A program made the translations under genes and the position numbers. Shown here piece after piece: positions 43,920 through 51,042 of a stretch of DNA of 64,000 nucleotides (position 1 is its first letter; each line of letters begins with the position of its first letter). Source of the stretch: Lachnospiraceae bacterium. GTDB lineage: Bacteria > Bacillota > Clostridia > Lachnospirales > Lachnospiraceae. The notes beneath the pieces were generated by a model. It saw only the letters and a program-made list of their open reading frames with translations, was not told the DNA's origin and searched no databases. The stretch lies in the NCBI GenBank assembly GCA_022652545.1, contig JALCRM010000002.1, forward strand, positions 186,001 to 250,000, written 5' to 3'.

Positions 43920-46757
43920 ATGAAGTCTGGCAGAGATTCGTATTCGCGAAAATTCATACTGATTCTTCTGCTGCTTCTTCTGTCAGCGGCGGCGCTCCTG
44001 CCGGGACTGCGTACGCAGGCCGCGGATAAAAGGCGTACCGTCAAGGTCGCTGTCCTGAACAACTCGGTTTTTGCCTATCAGGATGAAAACGGCGTCTGGA
44101 GCGGCATGGACGTCGAACTCATGATCAGCATTGCACAAAAGGCGGACTTTGACGTCGAATTCATAGATTCCGGTGCGGATCCGGACTTTCTCGGGAACCT
44201 GGACAACGGTACCTACGATATGGTGGCCGATGTGGCGATCACCCCGGAGCGGGAGGAAAAGTATCTGTTTACCGACGAGTCCATGGGCAGCATCAACAAT
44301 ACCCTGGCCGTGCGGGCGGATGACAACCGATGGGATTACGGGAACATCGACCAGGTCTCGAACATGAAGATCGGGACTGTTGCCACCTATGCGAACAACA
44401 GCGATTTCCGGACATGGTGCAGCAAGCACCGTGTCACCCCCGTGATCATCGAATACAAAGATACCGATACAATGACGTCAGCCCTGAAAAATGGAGAGAT
44501 CGACGGAGAGGTCTACAGCGCGGCCAGCGGGGAAGACTATACCAGCCAGTTCCGCACGATCATGAAATTTCTGCCGGAAACATACGCCTTCGCGTTCAGG
44601 AAAGACGACGTTGAACTCAAGAACAGGGTAGATGCGGCCATTGCGCAGATCCTGTCGGTCAATATAGACTACCTGACGAACCTGAAGAACAAATACGAAA
44701 CACAGTTCAATAATAATGTTCTCCCGCTTTCTTCGGAAGAAAAGGACTATATTGCAAAACACCCCGTGATCACGGTGGCGGTCACATCCGACGATCATCC
44801 GTATTATGAGAAGGCCGCCAATGGCGAGGACAAGGGCATCATTCCGGATTATTACAAGCTGCTTACAGATTGGTCTGGGCTGCAGTTCCGTTATTCGGTT
44901 TTTCCTGATTACGATTCCCAGGCGGAGGCGGTCCGGGAGGGAAAGGCCGATATTCTCGGCATGTACGGCAACGGACTGATCGCTGCATATCAGGAGGGCC
45001 TGTCGCTGACGGACAGTATTTCGTCCGTGAACTGCATCCTTCTTACCAATCCGGGTTTTGACATCTCCAAAGTGGGAAAGGTCGCTGTACTCACAAAATC
45101 GTCAGATTCGCTGCAGATCGGGCTCAGCAGGCTGTACCCGGATGCAAAACTCCTGCAGTACGCCAATGCGGAGGAATGTTTTGACGCGGTAAGGACCGGT
45201 AAAACGGATGCCGCACTGGTCGGGCTTCCAAGTGCTACGTGGCTGATCAACCAGACAAATTCGACTTTATACAGCGTCATTCCCGTTTCCGGCATCAGTT
45301 TTGACCTCTGCGCAGCCGTCAGGGAGGATGAACAGACGCTGTGCTCCATCCTGAACAAAGGGATCGCCGTGACAAAGGGAAAATTTACGGGGATCGTGAC
45401 AAACGACACTCTGCCGGACGAAACTTTTGTGACGACGATTTCCCGGATGCCGCCGGTCCTGACTCTTACGATCATCGGTGTCCTGCTTGTACTCGTGATC
45501 GGTCTGATGTGGACGATCATCATGCTGCGTATGAGGCAGAAGGAGCGTGCAGCCCTGCTGGCAGCGCAGGCGGAAACGGAACGCGAGAGGATCAGGGTCG
45601 AGGAGATACAAAGGGATACCGAAGCGCAGAACCGTTTCTTTGCGAACATCAGCCACGATATGCGCACGCCGCTCAATGCCATTCTGGGCTTTGCTACCCT
45701 TGCGGAAAAGGAAGATATCGATGAAGAAAAGCGCAGGGATTATCTTTCGAAGATCCATCTCTCCGGGAAACTGCTGATGGACCTGGTGAACGATACTCTG
45801 ACGCTTTCCAAGGTGAACAGCGGAAAACTGGAACTGAAACCGGAGCCGGCCCGTGCCCGGGAACTGTTTGAGTCCATCATAGTACCGATCCGTGAAACGG
45901 CAGCGAAGAAGAACATTGCCTTTACAGTGGACTATTCCGGCATGCAGGACCGGACGATCCTGGTCGATGAACTGAGCCTCCAGAAGATCCTGCTGAACCT
46001 GCTTTCGAATGCGGTCCAGTATACGCAGGAGGGCGGGCATGTACGCCTGCGGCTGTACAACGACCCTCCCGAAGGGAAAGATTCGGATTCGGTCATCGTC
46101 GTACAGGATGACGGGATCGGCATTTCTCCGGAGTTTCTGCCGCATGTTTTCGAACCCTTTGCACAGGAAAAGCGGCATGGGTATGAATCCGTAGGTACCG
46201 GCCTCGGTCTTTCCATCGTCAAACAGCTGGTCGACCTGATGGGCGGGACCATCCAGGTACAGAGCGAAGAACAGAATGGTACGACCTTTACGGTGCGGCT
46301 GCATCTTAAGGAAGCAGAGGGCGGCATGACTCCGGCGGCAGAGCAGAAGTCTGCGCCGGCAGCGGACCTGAGAGGCAGGAAGATACTGCTCTGTGAAGAC
46401 AATGCGCTGAATGTCGAGATCGCAGTCGCTTTCCTGAAGGAGGAAGGGATGTCCGTCGATGTGGCGGGTAACGGTCTGGAAGGCGTCCGGAAATTCCGAA
46501 AAAGCGGACCGCGGGAATACAGCGCGATCCTGATGGACCTCCGCATGCCCGTCATGGACGGCCTGGAGGCGGCGAGGAAGATCAGATCCAGCGAGCACAG
46601 CGACGCCGGGACCATACCGATCATTGCAATGACAGCGGACGCGCTGGGAGAGAGCGTAAGGGCAGCAGAAGAAGCGGGCATGAACGGCTATCTGACAAAA
46701 CCGGTGGATCCGAAGCAGCTGTATGAAAAACTTGCAGCCGTACTGTCTGCCCGGTGA
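43920..46757 (+). CDS. Hybrid sensor histidine kinase with two periplasmic-type solute-binding domains
   Basis: Membrane sensor with built-in receiver. About 945 residues. N-terminal membrane segment (FILILLLLLLSAAALLPG); two tandem SBP_bac_3 domains outside the membrane (about 35-260 and 275-495); a second membrane segment (LTIIGVLLVLVIGLMWTIIM); histidine kinase core with H-box His near residue 579 (ISHDMRTPLNAILGF), N-box LNLLSNAVQYT, G1 DDGIGIS, G2 GTGLGLS; and a C-terminal receiver with phospho-acceptor Asp near 873 (ILMDLRMPVMDGLE). No Hpt domain or partner regulator is adjacent. The ATG at 43920 is preferred because GGGAGG is too close to the ATG at 43911. EvgS-like layout; ligands are probably amino acids. 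Confidence 0.9.
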   Translation: MKSGRDSYSRKFILILLLLLLSAAALLPGLRTQAADKRRTVKVAVLNNSVFAYQDENGVWSGMDVELMISIAQKADFDVEFIDSGADPDFLGNLDNGTYDMVADVAITPEREEKYLFTDESMGSINNTLAVRADDNRWDYGNIDQVSNMKIGTVATYANNSDFRTWCSKHRVTPVIIEYKDTDTMTSALKNGEIDGEVYSAASGEDYTSQFRTIMKFLPETYAFAFRKDDVELKNRVDAAIAQILSVNIDYLTNLKNKYETQFNNNVLPLSSEEKDYIAKHPVITVAVTSDDHPYYEKAANGEDKGIIPDYYKLLTDWSGLQFRYSVFPDYDSQAEAVREGKADILGMYGNGLIAAYQEGLSLTDSISSVNCILLTNPGFDISKVGKVAVLTKSSDSLQIGLSRLYPDAKLLQYANAEECFDAVRTGKTDAALVGLPSATWLINQTNSTLYSVIPVSGISFDLCAAVREDEQTLCSILNKGIAVTKGKFTGIVTNDTLPDETFVTTISRMPPVLTLTIIGVLLVLVIGLMWTIIMLRMRQKERAALLAAQAETERERIRVEEIQRDTEAQNRFFANISHDMRTPLNAILGFATLAEKEDIDEEKRRDYLSKIHLSGKLLMDLVNDTLTLSKVNSGKLELKPEPARARELFESIIVPIRETAAKKNIAFTVDYSGMQDRTILVDELSLQKILLNLLSNAVQYTQEGGHVRLRLYNDPPEGKDSDSVIVVQDDGIGISPEFLPHVFEPFAQEKRHGYESVGTGLGLSIVKQLVDLMGGTIQVQSEEQNGTTFTVRLHLKEAEGGMTPAAEQKSAPAADLRGRKILLCEDNALNVEIAVAFLKEEGMSVDVAGNGLEGVRKFRKSGPREYSAILMDLRMPVMDGLEAARKIRSSEHSDAGTIPIIAMTADALGESVRAAEEAGMNGYLTKPVDPKQLYEKLAAVLSAR

Positions 46758-46806
46758 TTTTTCCCGGAGAGCGGCCGTATGTCTGCTCACGCAATTCTCC
46801 GTACGG

Positions 46807-46835
46807 TTGACTTTTGCCTGCGGGGGAAGTATATT
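46807..46835 (+). promoter_or_regulatory. Promoter of thrS leader
   Basis: TTGACT (46807-46812), 17 bases, TATATT (46830-46835). Strong sigma-A match; transcription should start near 46842 and run into the T-box leader. Confidence 0.75.
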
Positions 46836-46841
46836 TGGGAT

Positions 46842-47040
46842 GCGTTGACGGAGACCCTTTCCGGCAGATGGTTTGAAGCAGAGATCCGGTATCGCGGCGG
46901 GAGCCGCGGCTGAAAGTACCGGGCAGACCGCCGGCCAGGCACCCCTCCCGAGCTGCGGTGCGAGAAAGCAAGCATCGCCGCAGGCCTGCGTTACGGGCGT
47001 GAATGAGTGAAAAGTCAAGGTGGGACCGTGTTGAAGAGAC
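46842..47040 (+). ncRNA. T-box leader of thrS
   Basis: The 3' part has the T-box core: AAGGTGGGACCGTG (47017-47030) fits the antiterminator consensus AGGGTGGnACCGCG, with the UGG-ACC bulge that binds the uncharged tRNA acceptor end. Further conserved parts: AGAGA (46880-46884), a GCGGC-GGGA-GCCGC apical hairpin (46894-46907) inside a CCGGTA/TACCGG stem, and CGTTA (46989-46993). The specifier codon could not be fixed; ACC triplets suitable for threonine occur at 46918-46920 and 46927-46929. Uncharged tRNA-Thr would favour readthrough of the terminator that follows. Confidence 0.8.
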
Positions 47041-47080
47041 ACCCTTGGACGGCGTATTGCTGTCCGGGGGTTTTTATTTT
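47041..47080 (+). terminator. T-box-controlled terminator before thrS
   Basis: ACCCTTGGAC (47041-47050) pairs with GTCCGGGGGT (47062-47071), with two G-U pairs, followed by TTTTATTTT. It is the regulated terminator of the T-box. Confidence 0.8.
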
Positions 47081-47096
47081 ACCGGCTGCCCTATTC

Positions 47097-47134
47097 GGAG
47101 AACCTTTGGTTCTCCTCAAGGAGGTATTAGCATG
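47097..47134 (+). promoter_or_regulatory. Hairpin/Shine-Dalgarno switch element, copy C1
   Basis: GGAGAACC (47097-47104), loop TTT, GGTTCTCC (47108-47115); then TCAA, Shine-Dalgarno GGAGG (47120-47124) and ATG at 47132. CTCC (47112-47115) can alternatively pair with GGAG (47120-47123). First element after the T-box terminator. Confidence 0.7.
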
Positions 47135-47245
47135 ACGCTGTGCGCCGATGCGCCCATCGTCATGTCGCAGCAGCGGTGCCAGAGAACGGCACCGGCTGCC
47201 CTATTCGGAGAACCTTTGGTTCTCCTCAAGGAGGTATTAACATGA
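47132..47245 (+). CDS. Leader ORF 1 upstream of thrS (37 aa)
   Basis: Starts MTLCADAPIVM after a strong GGAGG at 8-base spacing and runs 37 codons through the second hairpin element, ending with TGA overlapping the ATG of leader ORF 2 (ATGA). No known family. Translation of this ORF would unfold hairpin copy C2, so it may act as a translational control element rather than make a functional peptide. Whether it is translated is inferred from the ribosome-binding site. Confidence 0.45.
   Translation: MTLCADAPIVMSQQRCQRTAPAALFGEPLVLLKEVLT
47207..47244 (+). promoter_or_regulatory. Hairpin/Shine-Dalgarno switch element, copy C2
   Basis: Identical to copy C1 in the hairpin and Shine-Dalgarno: GGAGAACC, TTT, GGTTCTCC (47207-47225), GGAGG at 47230-47234, ATG at 47242. 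It lies inside leader ORF 1. Confidence 0.7.
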
Positions 47246-47277
47246 CGCTGTGCGCCGATGCGCCCACCGTCATGTAG
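47242..47277 (+). CDS. Leader ORF 2 upstream of thrS (11 aa)
   Basis: Eleven-codon ORF, MTLCADAPTVM, then TAG. It is the duplicate of the beginning of leader ORF 1; one C-to-A change converts TCG to the TAG stop. It has its own GGAGG and overlaps the stop of ORF 1. Two of eleven residues are Thr, too few to argue for classical threonine attenuation. Confidence 0.4.
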   Translation: MTLCADAPTVM

Positions 47278-47310
47278 CGGCAGCGGCGCTTCGCGCCGGC
47301 CGCCCTATTC

Positions 47311-47348
47311 GGAGAATCTGAAGATTCTCCTCAAGGAGGTATTACATG
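47311..47348 (+). promoter_or_regulatory. Hairpin/Shine-Dalgarno switch element, copy C3 (thrS)
   Basis: GGAGAATC (47311-47318), loop TGAA, GATTCTCC (47323-47330), TCAA, GGAGG (47335-47339), ATG of thrS at 47346. CTCC (47327-47330) can pair with GGAG (47335-47338). Loop and closing pairs differ from C1/C2 but compensate, keeping the stem. Confidence 0.75.
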
Positions 47349-49124
47349 AAGATCATTTACAATGACGGCCACACGGAAGAATGTCCCGCGGATCAGGAAG
47401 TGCATGTACTGCGTCATTCAGCGGCGCACATCATGGCGCAGGCGGTCAAGCGCCTGTATCCGGATGCGAAGTTCGCGTTCGGCCCTGCGACGGAGAAGGG
47501 ATTCTATTACGATATCGACATGGGCGATGTGAAACTCACCGATGAGGATCTTCAGAAGATTGAAGACGAGATGCACAAGATCACAAAGGAGAACCTGCCG
47601 TTCAAAGCATTCACGCTGCCCCGCGACGAGGCCGTGAAGCTCATGCAGGAGCGCGGAGAATCCTATAAAGTGGAGCATATTTCGGACCTGAAGGACGATG
47701 AACCGATCACCTTCTTCCAGCAGGGCGAATACATCGACATGTGCGTGGGACCTCACATCTGCTATACGAAGGCACTGAAGGCCTTCAAGATCACGTCCCA
47801 GTCCGGCGCTTACTGGCGCGCAGACCAGAACAACAAGATGCTGACCCGTATCAACGGCATTGCGTTTGCTTCCAAGGAAGACCTTGAAAAGTTCGAGACC
47901 ATACAGGCGGAGGCTGAGAAGCGGGACCACCGCAGGATCGGCCGTGAGATGGATCTTTTCGCCTTCATGGACGAGGGCCCCGGCTTTCCGTTTATCCTGC
48001 CCAACGGCATGATCATCCGCAATGAGCTCATGAAGTACTGGAGAGAACTTCACAGGCGCGACGGCTATCTGGAGATCGAGACGCCGGTCATGCTGAACCA
48101 GTCACTCTGGGTGACCTCCGGTCACTGGGCACATTATAAGGACAACATGTTCACGTCCACGATTGACGATCAGCTTTACTGCATCAAGCCGATGAACTGC
48201 CCCGGCTCCATGCTGGTCTACAAGAACAGGCCCCGTTCCTACAAGGAACTGCCGCTGCGCTATGCAGAGGTCGGTCTGGTGCACCGCTATGAGAAGTCCG
48301 GCGAACTGCACGGCCTGATGAGGGTCCGCTGCTTCCACCAGGACGATGCGCATGAGTACATGGCCCCTGAGCAGGTGGAAGGCGAGATCGAGCACATCGT
48401 ACACCTGATCAACGAAGTTTATCAGAAGTTCGGATTCAAGTACTTTGTCGAACTTTCCACGATGCCCGATGACCACATAGGTTCCGACGAGGACTGGGAG
48501 AACGCGACGAACGGCCTGCGGAACGCGCTTGAGCACCTCGGCATCGAGTATATCGTAAACGAGGGCGACGGCGCCTTCTACGGCCCGAAGATCGACTTCC
48601 ATCTGGAAGACTGCCTCGGCAGGACCTGGCAGTGCGGCACGATACAGCTCGACTTCCAGCTGCCGCAGAACTTTGAGGCAAAATACATCGGCGCGGACGG
48701 CGAGCTGCATACCCCGGTCATGATCCACAGAGTTGTGTTCGGCTCCGTCGAGCGTTTCATGGGCATCCTGATCGAGCACCTTGCAGGCAAGTTCCCGGTA
48801 TGGCTCGCTCCCGTGCAGGTCAAGGTTCTGCCGGTCTCCGACAAGAGTCTCGAGTATGCGACAGGCATTTACCGGAAACTGTTCGAAGCAGGTATCCGTG
48901 TGAAGCTCGATGACCGCGGCGAGAAGATCGGTTACAAGATCCGCGAGGCACAGCAGGTGGACCGCGTACCGTACATGCTCGTCATCGGGCAGCAGGAGCA
49001 GGAGAACGGGACGCTGACCGTACGCAACAGGGATACGGCGGAGTCGCAGACGATGTCCGTGGAAGAGTTCATTGCAGGCGTGGAGAAAGAGATCGCGGAC
49101 AGATCAATGAAGAACGGACTTTGA
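47346..49124 (+). CDS. thrS: Threonyl-tRNA synthetase lacking the TGS domain
   Basis: Charges tRNA-Thr. 592 residues, about 50 fewer than the usual 640: only about 20 residues precede the second (editing) domain, LRHSAAHIMAQAVKRLYPDA, so the N-terminal TGS domain is missing. The editing domain, class II catalytic core (motif 2 near RYEKSGELHGLMRVR, zinc ligands in MNCPGSM, HHQDD-like FHQDDAHEY, and H in the motif 3 region) and the C-terminal anticodon-binding domain (APVQVKVLPVSDKS) are present. Controlled by a T-box, two leader ORFs and a hairpin element. Confidence 0.95.
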   Translation: MKIIYNDGHTEECPADQEVHVLRHSAAHIMAQAVKRLYPDAKFAFGPATEKGFYYDIDMGDVKLTDEDLQKIEDEMHKITKENLPFKAFTLPRDEAVKLMQERGESYKVEHISDLKDDEPITFFQQGEYIDMCVGPHICYTKALKAFKITSQSGAYWRADQNNKMLTRINGIAFASKEDLEKFETIQAEAEKRDHRRIGREMDLFAFMDEGPGFPFILPNGMIIRNELMKYWRELHRRDGYLEIETPVMLNQSLWVTSGHWAHYKDNMFTSTIDDQLYCIKPMNCPGSMLVYKNRPRSYKELPLRYAEVGLVHRYEKSGELHGLMRVRCFHQDDAHEYMAPEQVEGEIEHIVHLINEVYQKFGFKYFVELSTMPDDHIGSDEDWENATNGLRNALEHLGIEYIVNEGDGAFYGPKIDFHLEDCLGRTWQCGTIQLDFQLPQNFEAKYIGADGELHTPVMIHRVVFGSVERFMGILIEHLAGKFPVWLAPVQVKVLPVSDKSLEYATGIYRKLFEAGIRVKLDDRGEKIGYKIREAQQVDRVPYMLVIGQQEQENGTLTVRNRDTAESQTMSVEEFIAGVEKEIADRSMKNGL

Positions 49125-49148
49125 GGACAGGCACCGGCTGTCTTATTC

Positions 49149-49186
49149 GGAGGATCTGACGATTCTCCTTATGGAGGGATAAAATG
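49149..49186 (+). promoter_or_regulatory. Hairpin/Shine-Dalgarno switch element, copy D
   Basis: GGAGGATC (49149-49156), loop TGAC, GATTCTCC (49161-49168), TTAT, GGAGGG (49173-49178), ATG at 49184. CTCC can pair with the GGAG of the Shine-Dalgarno around TTAT. The upstream GCACCGGCTG-TCTTATTC also matches the thrS copies, so it is a dispersed copy of the same element. Confidence 0.7.
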
Positions 49187-49693
49187 ACGATACTGGAACA
49201 GTGGCGCGCCAAGGCATATGACGAAAAGGCGGACAAGGGAAAACTGCAGGCCCTCTGGACGGACTACTTCCGCTGTGAGAAGGGGATCTATGAAAAACTG
49301 CTGGCGGAGCCCGACAAAGCGGTAAAGGGCACTGTGGACGAGCTGGCAGAGAAATTCGGGATCAGCCAGGAGTACATGGTGGGATTCCTCGACGGCATCA
49401 ACGATTCCCTGAAGAAGGCCAACCCGATCGAGACGATGGAGCCTGACACGAAGGTCTCCCTCGCCTTTGACAAGGAGAAGCTCTATAAAAACATGGTCGC
49501 CGCCGGCGCTGACTGGCTGTACAAGCTGCCGCAGTGGAACGACATCTATACAGAAGAAGAGAGAAAGAAACTTTATCTCGAGCAGAAGAAATCCGGAACG
49601 GTGAAGAAGGGACCGAAGGTTTATCCCAATGACCCGTGCCCGTGCGGCTCAGGTAAAAAATACAAGAAGTGCTGCGGAAAGGCCAACTGGTAA
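49184..49693 (+). CDS. SEC-C motif protein of unknown function
   Basis: 169 residues. A largely helical, charged N-terminal part ([20 protein letters not shown], with [23 protein letters not shown] in the middle) is followed by a Lys-rich linker and a C-terminal SEC-C zinc motif ([17 protein letters not shown]), almost identical to the one at the end of SecA in this window. The helical part resembles small Firmicutes SEC-C proteins. A role near the ribosome or translocon is possible but unproven. Located 59 bases after thrS and preceded by hairpin element D. Confidence 0.85.
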   Translation: MTILEQWRAKAYDEKADKGKLQALWTDYFRCEKGIYEKLLAEPDKAVKGTVDELAEKFGISQEYMVGFLDGINDSLKKANPIETMEPDTKVSLAFDKEKLYKNMVAAGADWLYKLPQWNDIYTEEERKKLYLEQKKSGTVKKGPKVYPNDPCPCGSGKKYKKCCGKANW

Positions 49694-49708
49694 AGCGGAC
49701 TTTCCCGA

Positions 49709-50209
49709 TCAGATAAGTTTTCCGGCAAACGCTGCTGCATTCGCGAGATCTTTCTCATCCGGATGCAGCAGTGCTTCGTCAAACAGGGAAATACATCTGT
49801 CGATGCGTGCGCTGTTTTCCTCGGAACGCAGGGATTCATAACGCTGGCGTACGCGGATCGGCATTTTGCCCTGGCAGAGGAAGCAGCCCATATACACGCA
49901 GTCATCCGGGATCCAGACTGTGACATTCTCTTCGACCGTATGGAAGTACTCTTCGTCATTTCCCATGCCGCAGGTCCCGAAAACGGCCACTTTTTTGCCG
50001 TGCAGCTCGGAAAGCAGGTTCATGACATCGATCCCGCAGGTGCCGCGGTTGTTCCAGAAGCCTATGATATAGAGGTCGGCCGAGAGGTCGTGCTTCCATT
50101 CCCCGATAGGGTACATGTCTTTTTCGACGCTGCCGAGTGCAGAGAAGATGCTTTCGGCTACCATCTTGGTATTTCCCGTTTCACTCGCGTAAATGACCAG
50201 TGTACGCAT
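49709..50209 (-). CDS. Flavodoxin-family protein
   Basis: FMN-binding electron carrier or reductase. 166 residues from the ATG at 50209, just after AAAGGTG; the upstream in-frame extension overlaps the J-domain gene and is spurious. The N-terminal YASETGNTKMVAESIF is the FMN phosphate-binding loop (T/S-x-T-G-N-T). GFWNNRGTCGIDVMNLL and GTCGMG follow, resembling flavodoxin_5/BltB-like family members. The Cys-rich YMGCFLCQGKMP segment is unusual. Last gene of a minus-strand group. Confidence 0.85.
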   Translation of the reverse strand: MRTLVIYASETGNTKMVAESIFSALGSVEKDMYPIGEWKHDLSADLYIIGFWNNRGTCGIDVMNLLSELHGKKVAVFGTCGMGNDEEYFHTVEENVTVWIPDDCVYMGCFLCQGKMPIRVRQRYESLRSEENSARIDRCISLFDEALLHPDEKDLANAAAFAGKLI

Positions 50210-50229
50210 ATATGCACCTTTCAGGCAGT

Positions 50230-51042
50230 TCAGAACCTGCCGTAGTAGGTTGGCGTCCCGCAGCAGGCGGAACCGCCGCAGAACAGGTTGAGTATGATAT
50301 TGATCAGGCACAGCGAGATGCACCAGCGGGCCGTGCCGCCGGAAGTGGGACTGTAGGCGGTCTGTCTGGACTGATACCAGTTGCTGCCGTACTGCAGCTG
50401 CTGCAGAAGAGAACGGTACTCCGCATTGTCCGGATCCATCTGCACCGCGGTCTGTGCATTCGACTGTGCGGCCACGTTGTTGCCGAGCCCCGCGTTGGCG
50501 ACCGCGCTGTAGTAATACCACTGTGCGCTGCGGTCGGACATGCCGTTCAGTACGTTCATCGCCTCGCTGTAGCGCCGCGCGTTGATAAAGTTGGCCGCCG
50601 CCTTATAGTGCAGGTCCTGCTCGTTTTCGGTGCTCTGCGCGCGCTGTCCTCGCTCGCTGCCGAAATTTCCGGCTCCGGTGAAGGCGCCCCAGAAATCCTC
50701 CCAGCCAAAGCCGCCGAACGGATCGCCGCCGTACTGTCCTCCGGAACCTCCGTAGGAATTCCCGGTGCCGCCGTAAGAATTTCCGTATCCGCTGCCGGTA
50801 TTTCCGGAGCTGCCGTAGGAACTTCCGTAGCCGCGGTCAGACGAAGCGTAGGGATGCGTCTTTTCATACATGATCTGCTGATAGGCGTTCTGCACTTCCT
50901 GGAATTTGCGGTCTGTCTCAGCCTTGTTCGGATTGCTGCCGTTGTTGTCCGGATGGTATTTCCGGATCAGTGTGCGGTAGGCCTTCTTGATCTCTTCGTC
51001 GGAGGCATCCCTCGCGATACCGAGCGTCTTATATGGGTCCAT
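50230..51042 (-). CDS. J-domain protein with Gly-rich region, TPR-like part and Cys-rich tail
   Basis: Probable DnaK co-chaperone specialised for membrane or DUF5685 partner. 270 residues: N-terminal J domain (about 1-65) with HPD in RKYHPDNNG; a Ser/Tyr/Gly-rich spacer with repeated GYGSS/GNSYGG blocks (about 68-115); FWGAF segment; a helical TPR-like stretch (about 145-225); and a C-terminal hydrophobic Cys-rich tail (CISLCLINIILNLFCGG). No zinc-finger or DnaJ C-terminal domain, so it is a class C J protein. Its start overlaps the stop of the DUF5685 gene. Confidence 0.87.
   Translation of the reverse strand: MDPYKTLGIARDASDEEIKKAYRTLIRKYHPDNNGSNPNKAETDRKFQEVQNAYQQIMYEKTHPYASSDRGYGSSYGSSGNTGSGYGNSYGGTGNSYGGSGGQYGGDPFGGFGWEDFWGAFTGAGNFGSERGQRAQSTENEQDLHYKAAANFINARRYSEAMNVLNGMSDRSAQWYYYSAVANAGLGNNVAAQSNAQTAVQMDPDNAEYRSLLQQLQYGSNWYQSRQTAYSPTSGGTARWCISLCLINIILNLFCGGSACCGTPTYYGRF

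Larger units (their letters stand above)
47081..47300 (+). repeat. Tandem duplication of about 110 bases upstream of thrS
   Basis: Unit 1 starts at 47081 and unit 2 at 47191 with the same ACCGGCTGCCCTATTCGGAG; a third partial unit begins near 47300 and runs into thrS. Units 1 and 2 differ at only a few positions over the first 85 bases. Each carries the hairpin/Shine-Dalgarno element and a start codon. Confidence 0.9.

Noticed and set aside
47003-47131. An in-frame upstream extension of thrS leader ORF 1 reaching into the T-box
   Set aside because: It would read through the T-box antiterminator and terminator and has no ribosome-binding site; the ATG at 47132 has a strong one.
47081-47340. 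Repeated units as a small CRISPR array
   Set aside because: Only three units with near-identical content throughout, no variable spacers, and each unit contains a ribosome-binding site and start codon.
50210-50521. A long N-terminal extension of the flavodoxin gene
   Set aside because: It overlaps the end of the J-domain gene, has no family similarity and no ribosome-binding site; the FMN loop begins right after the ATG at 50209.
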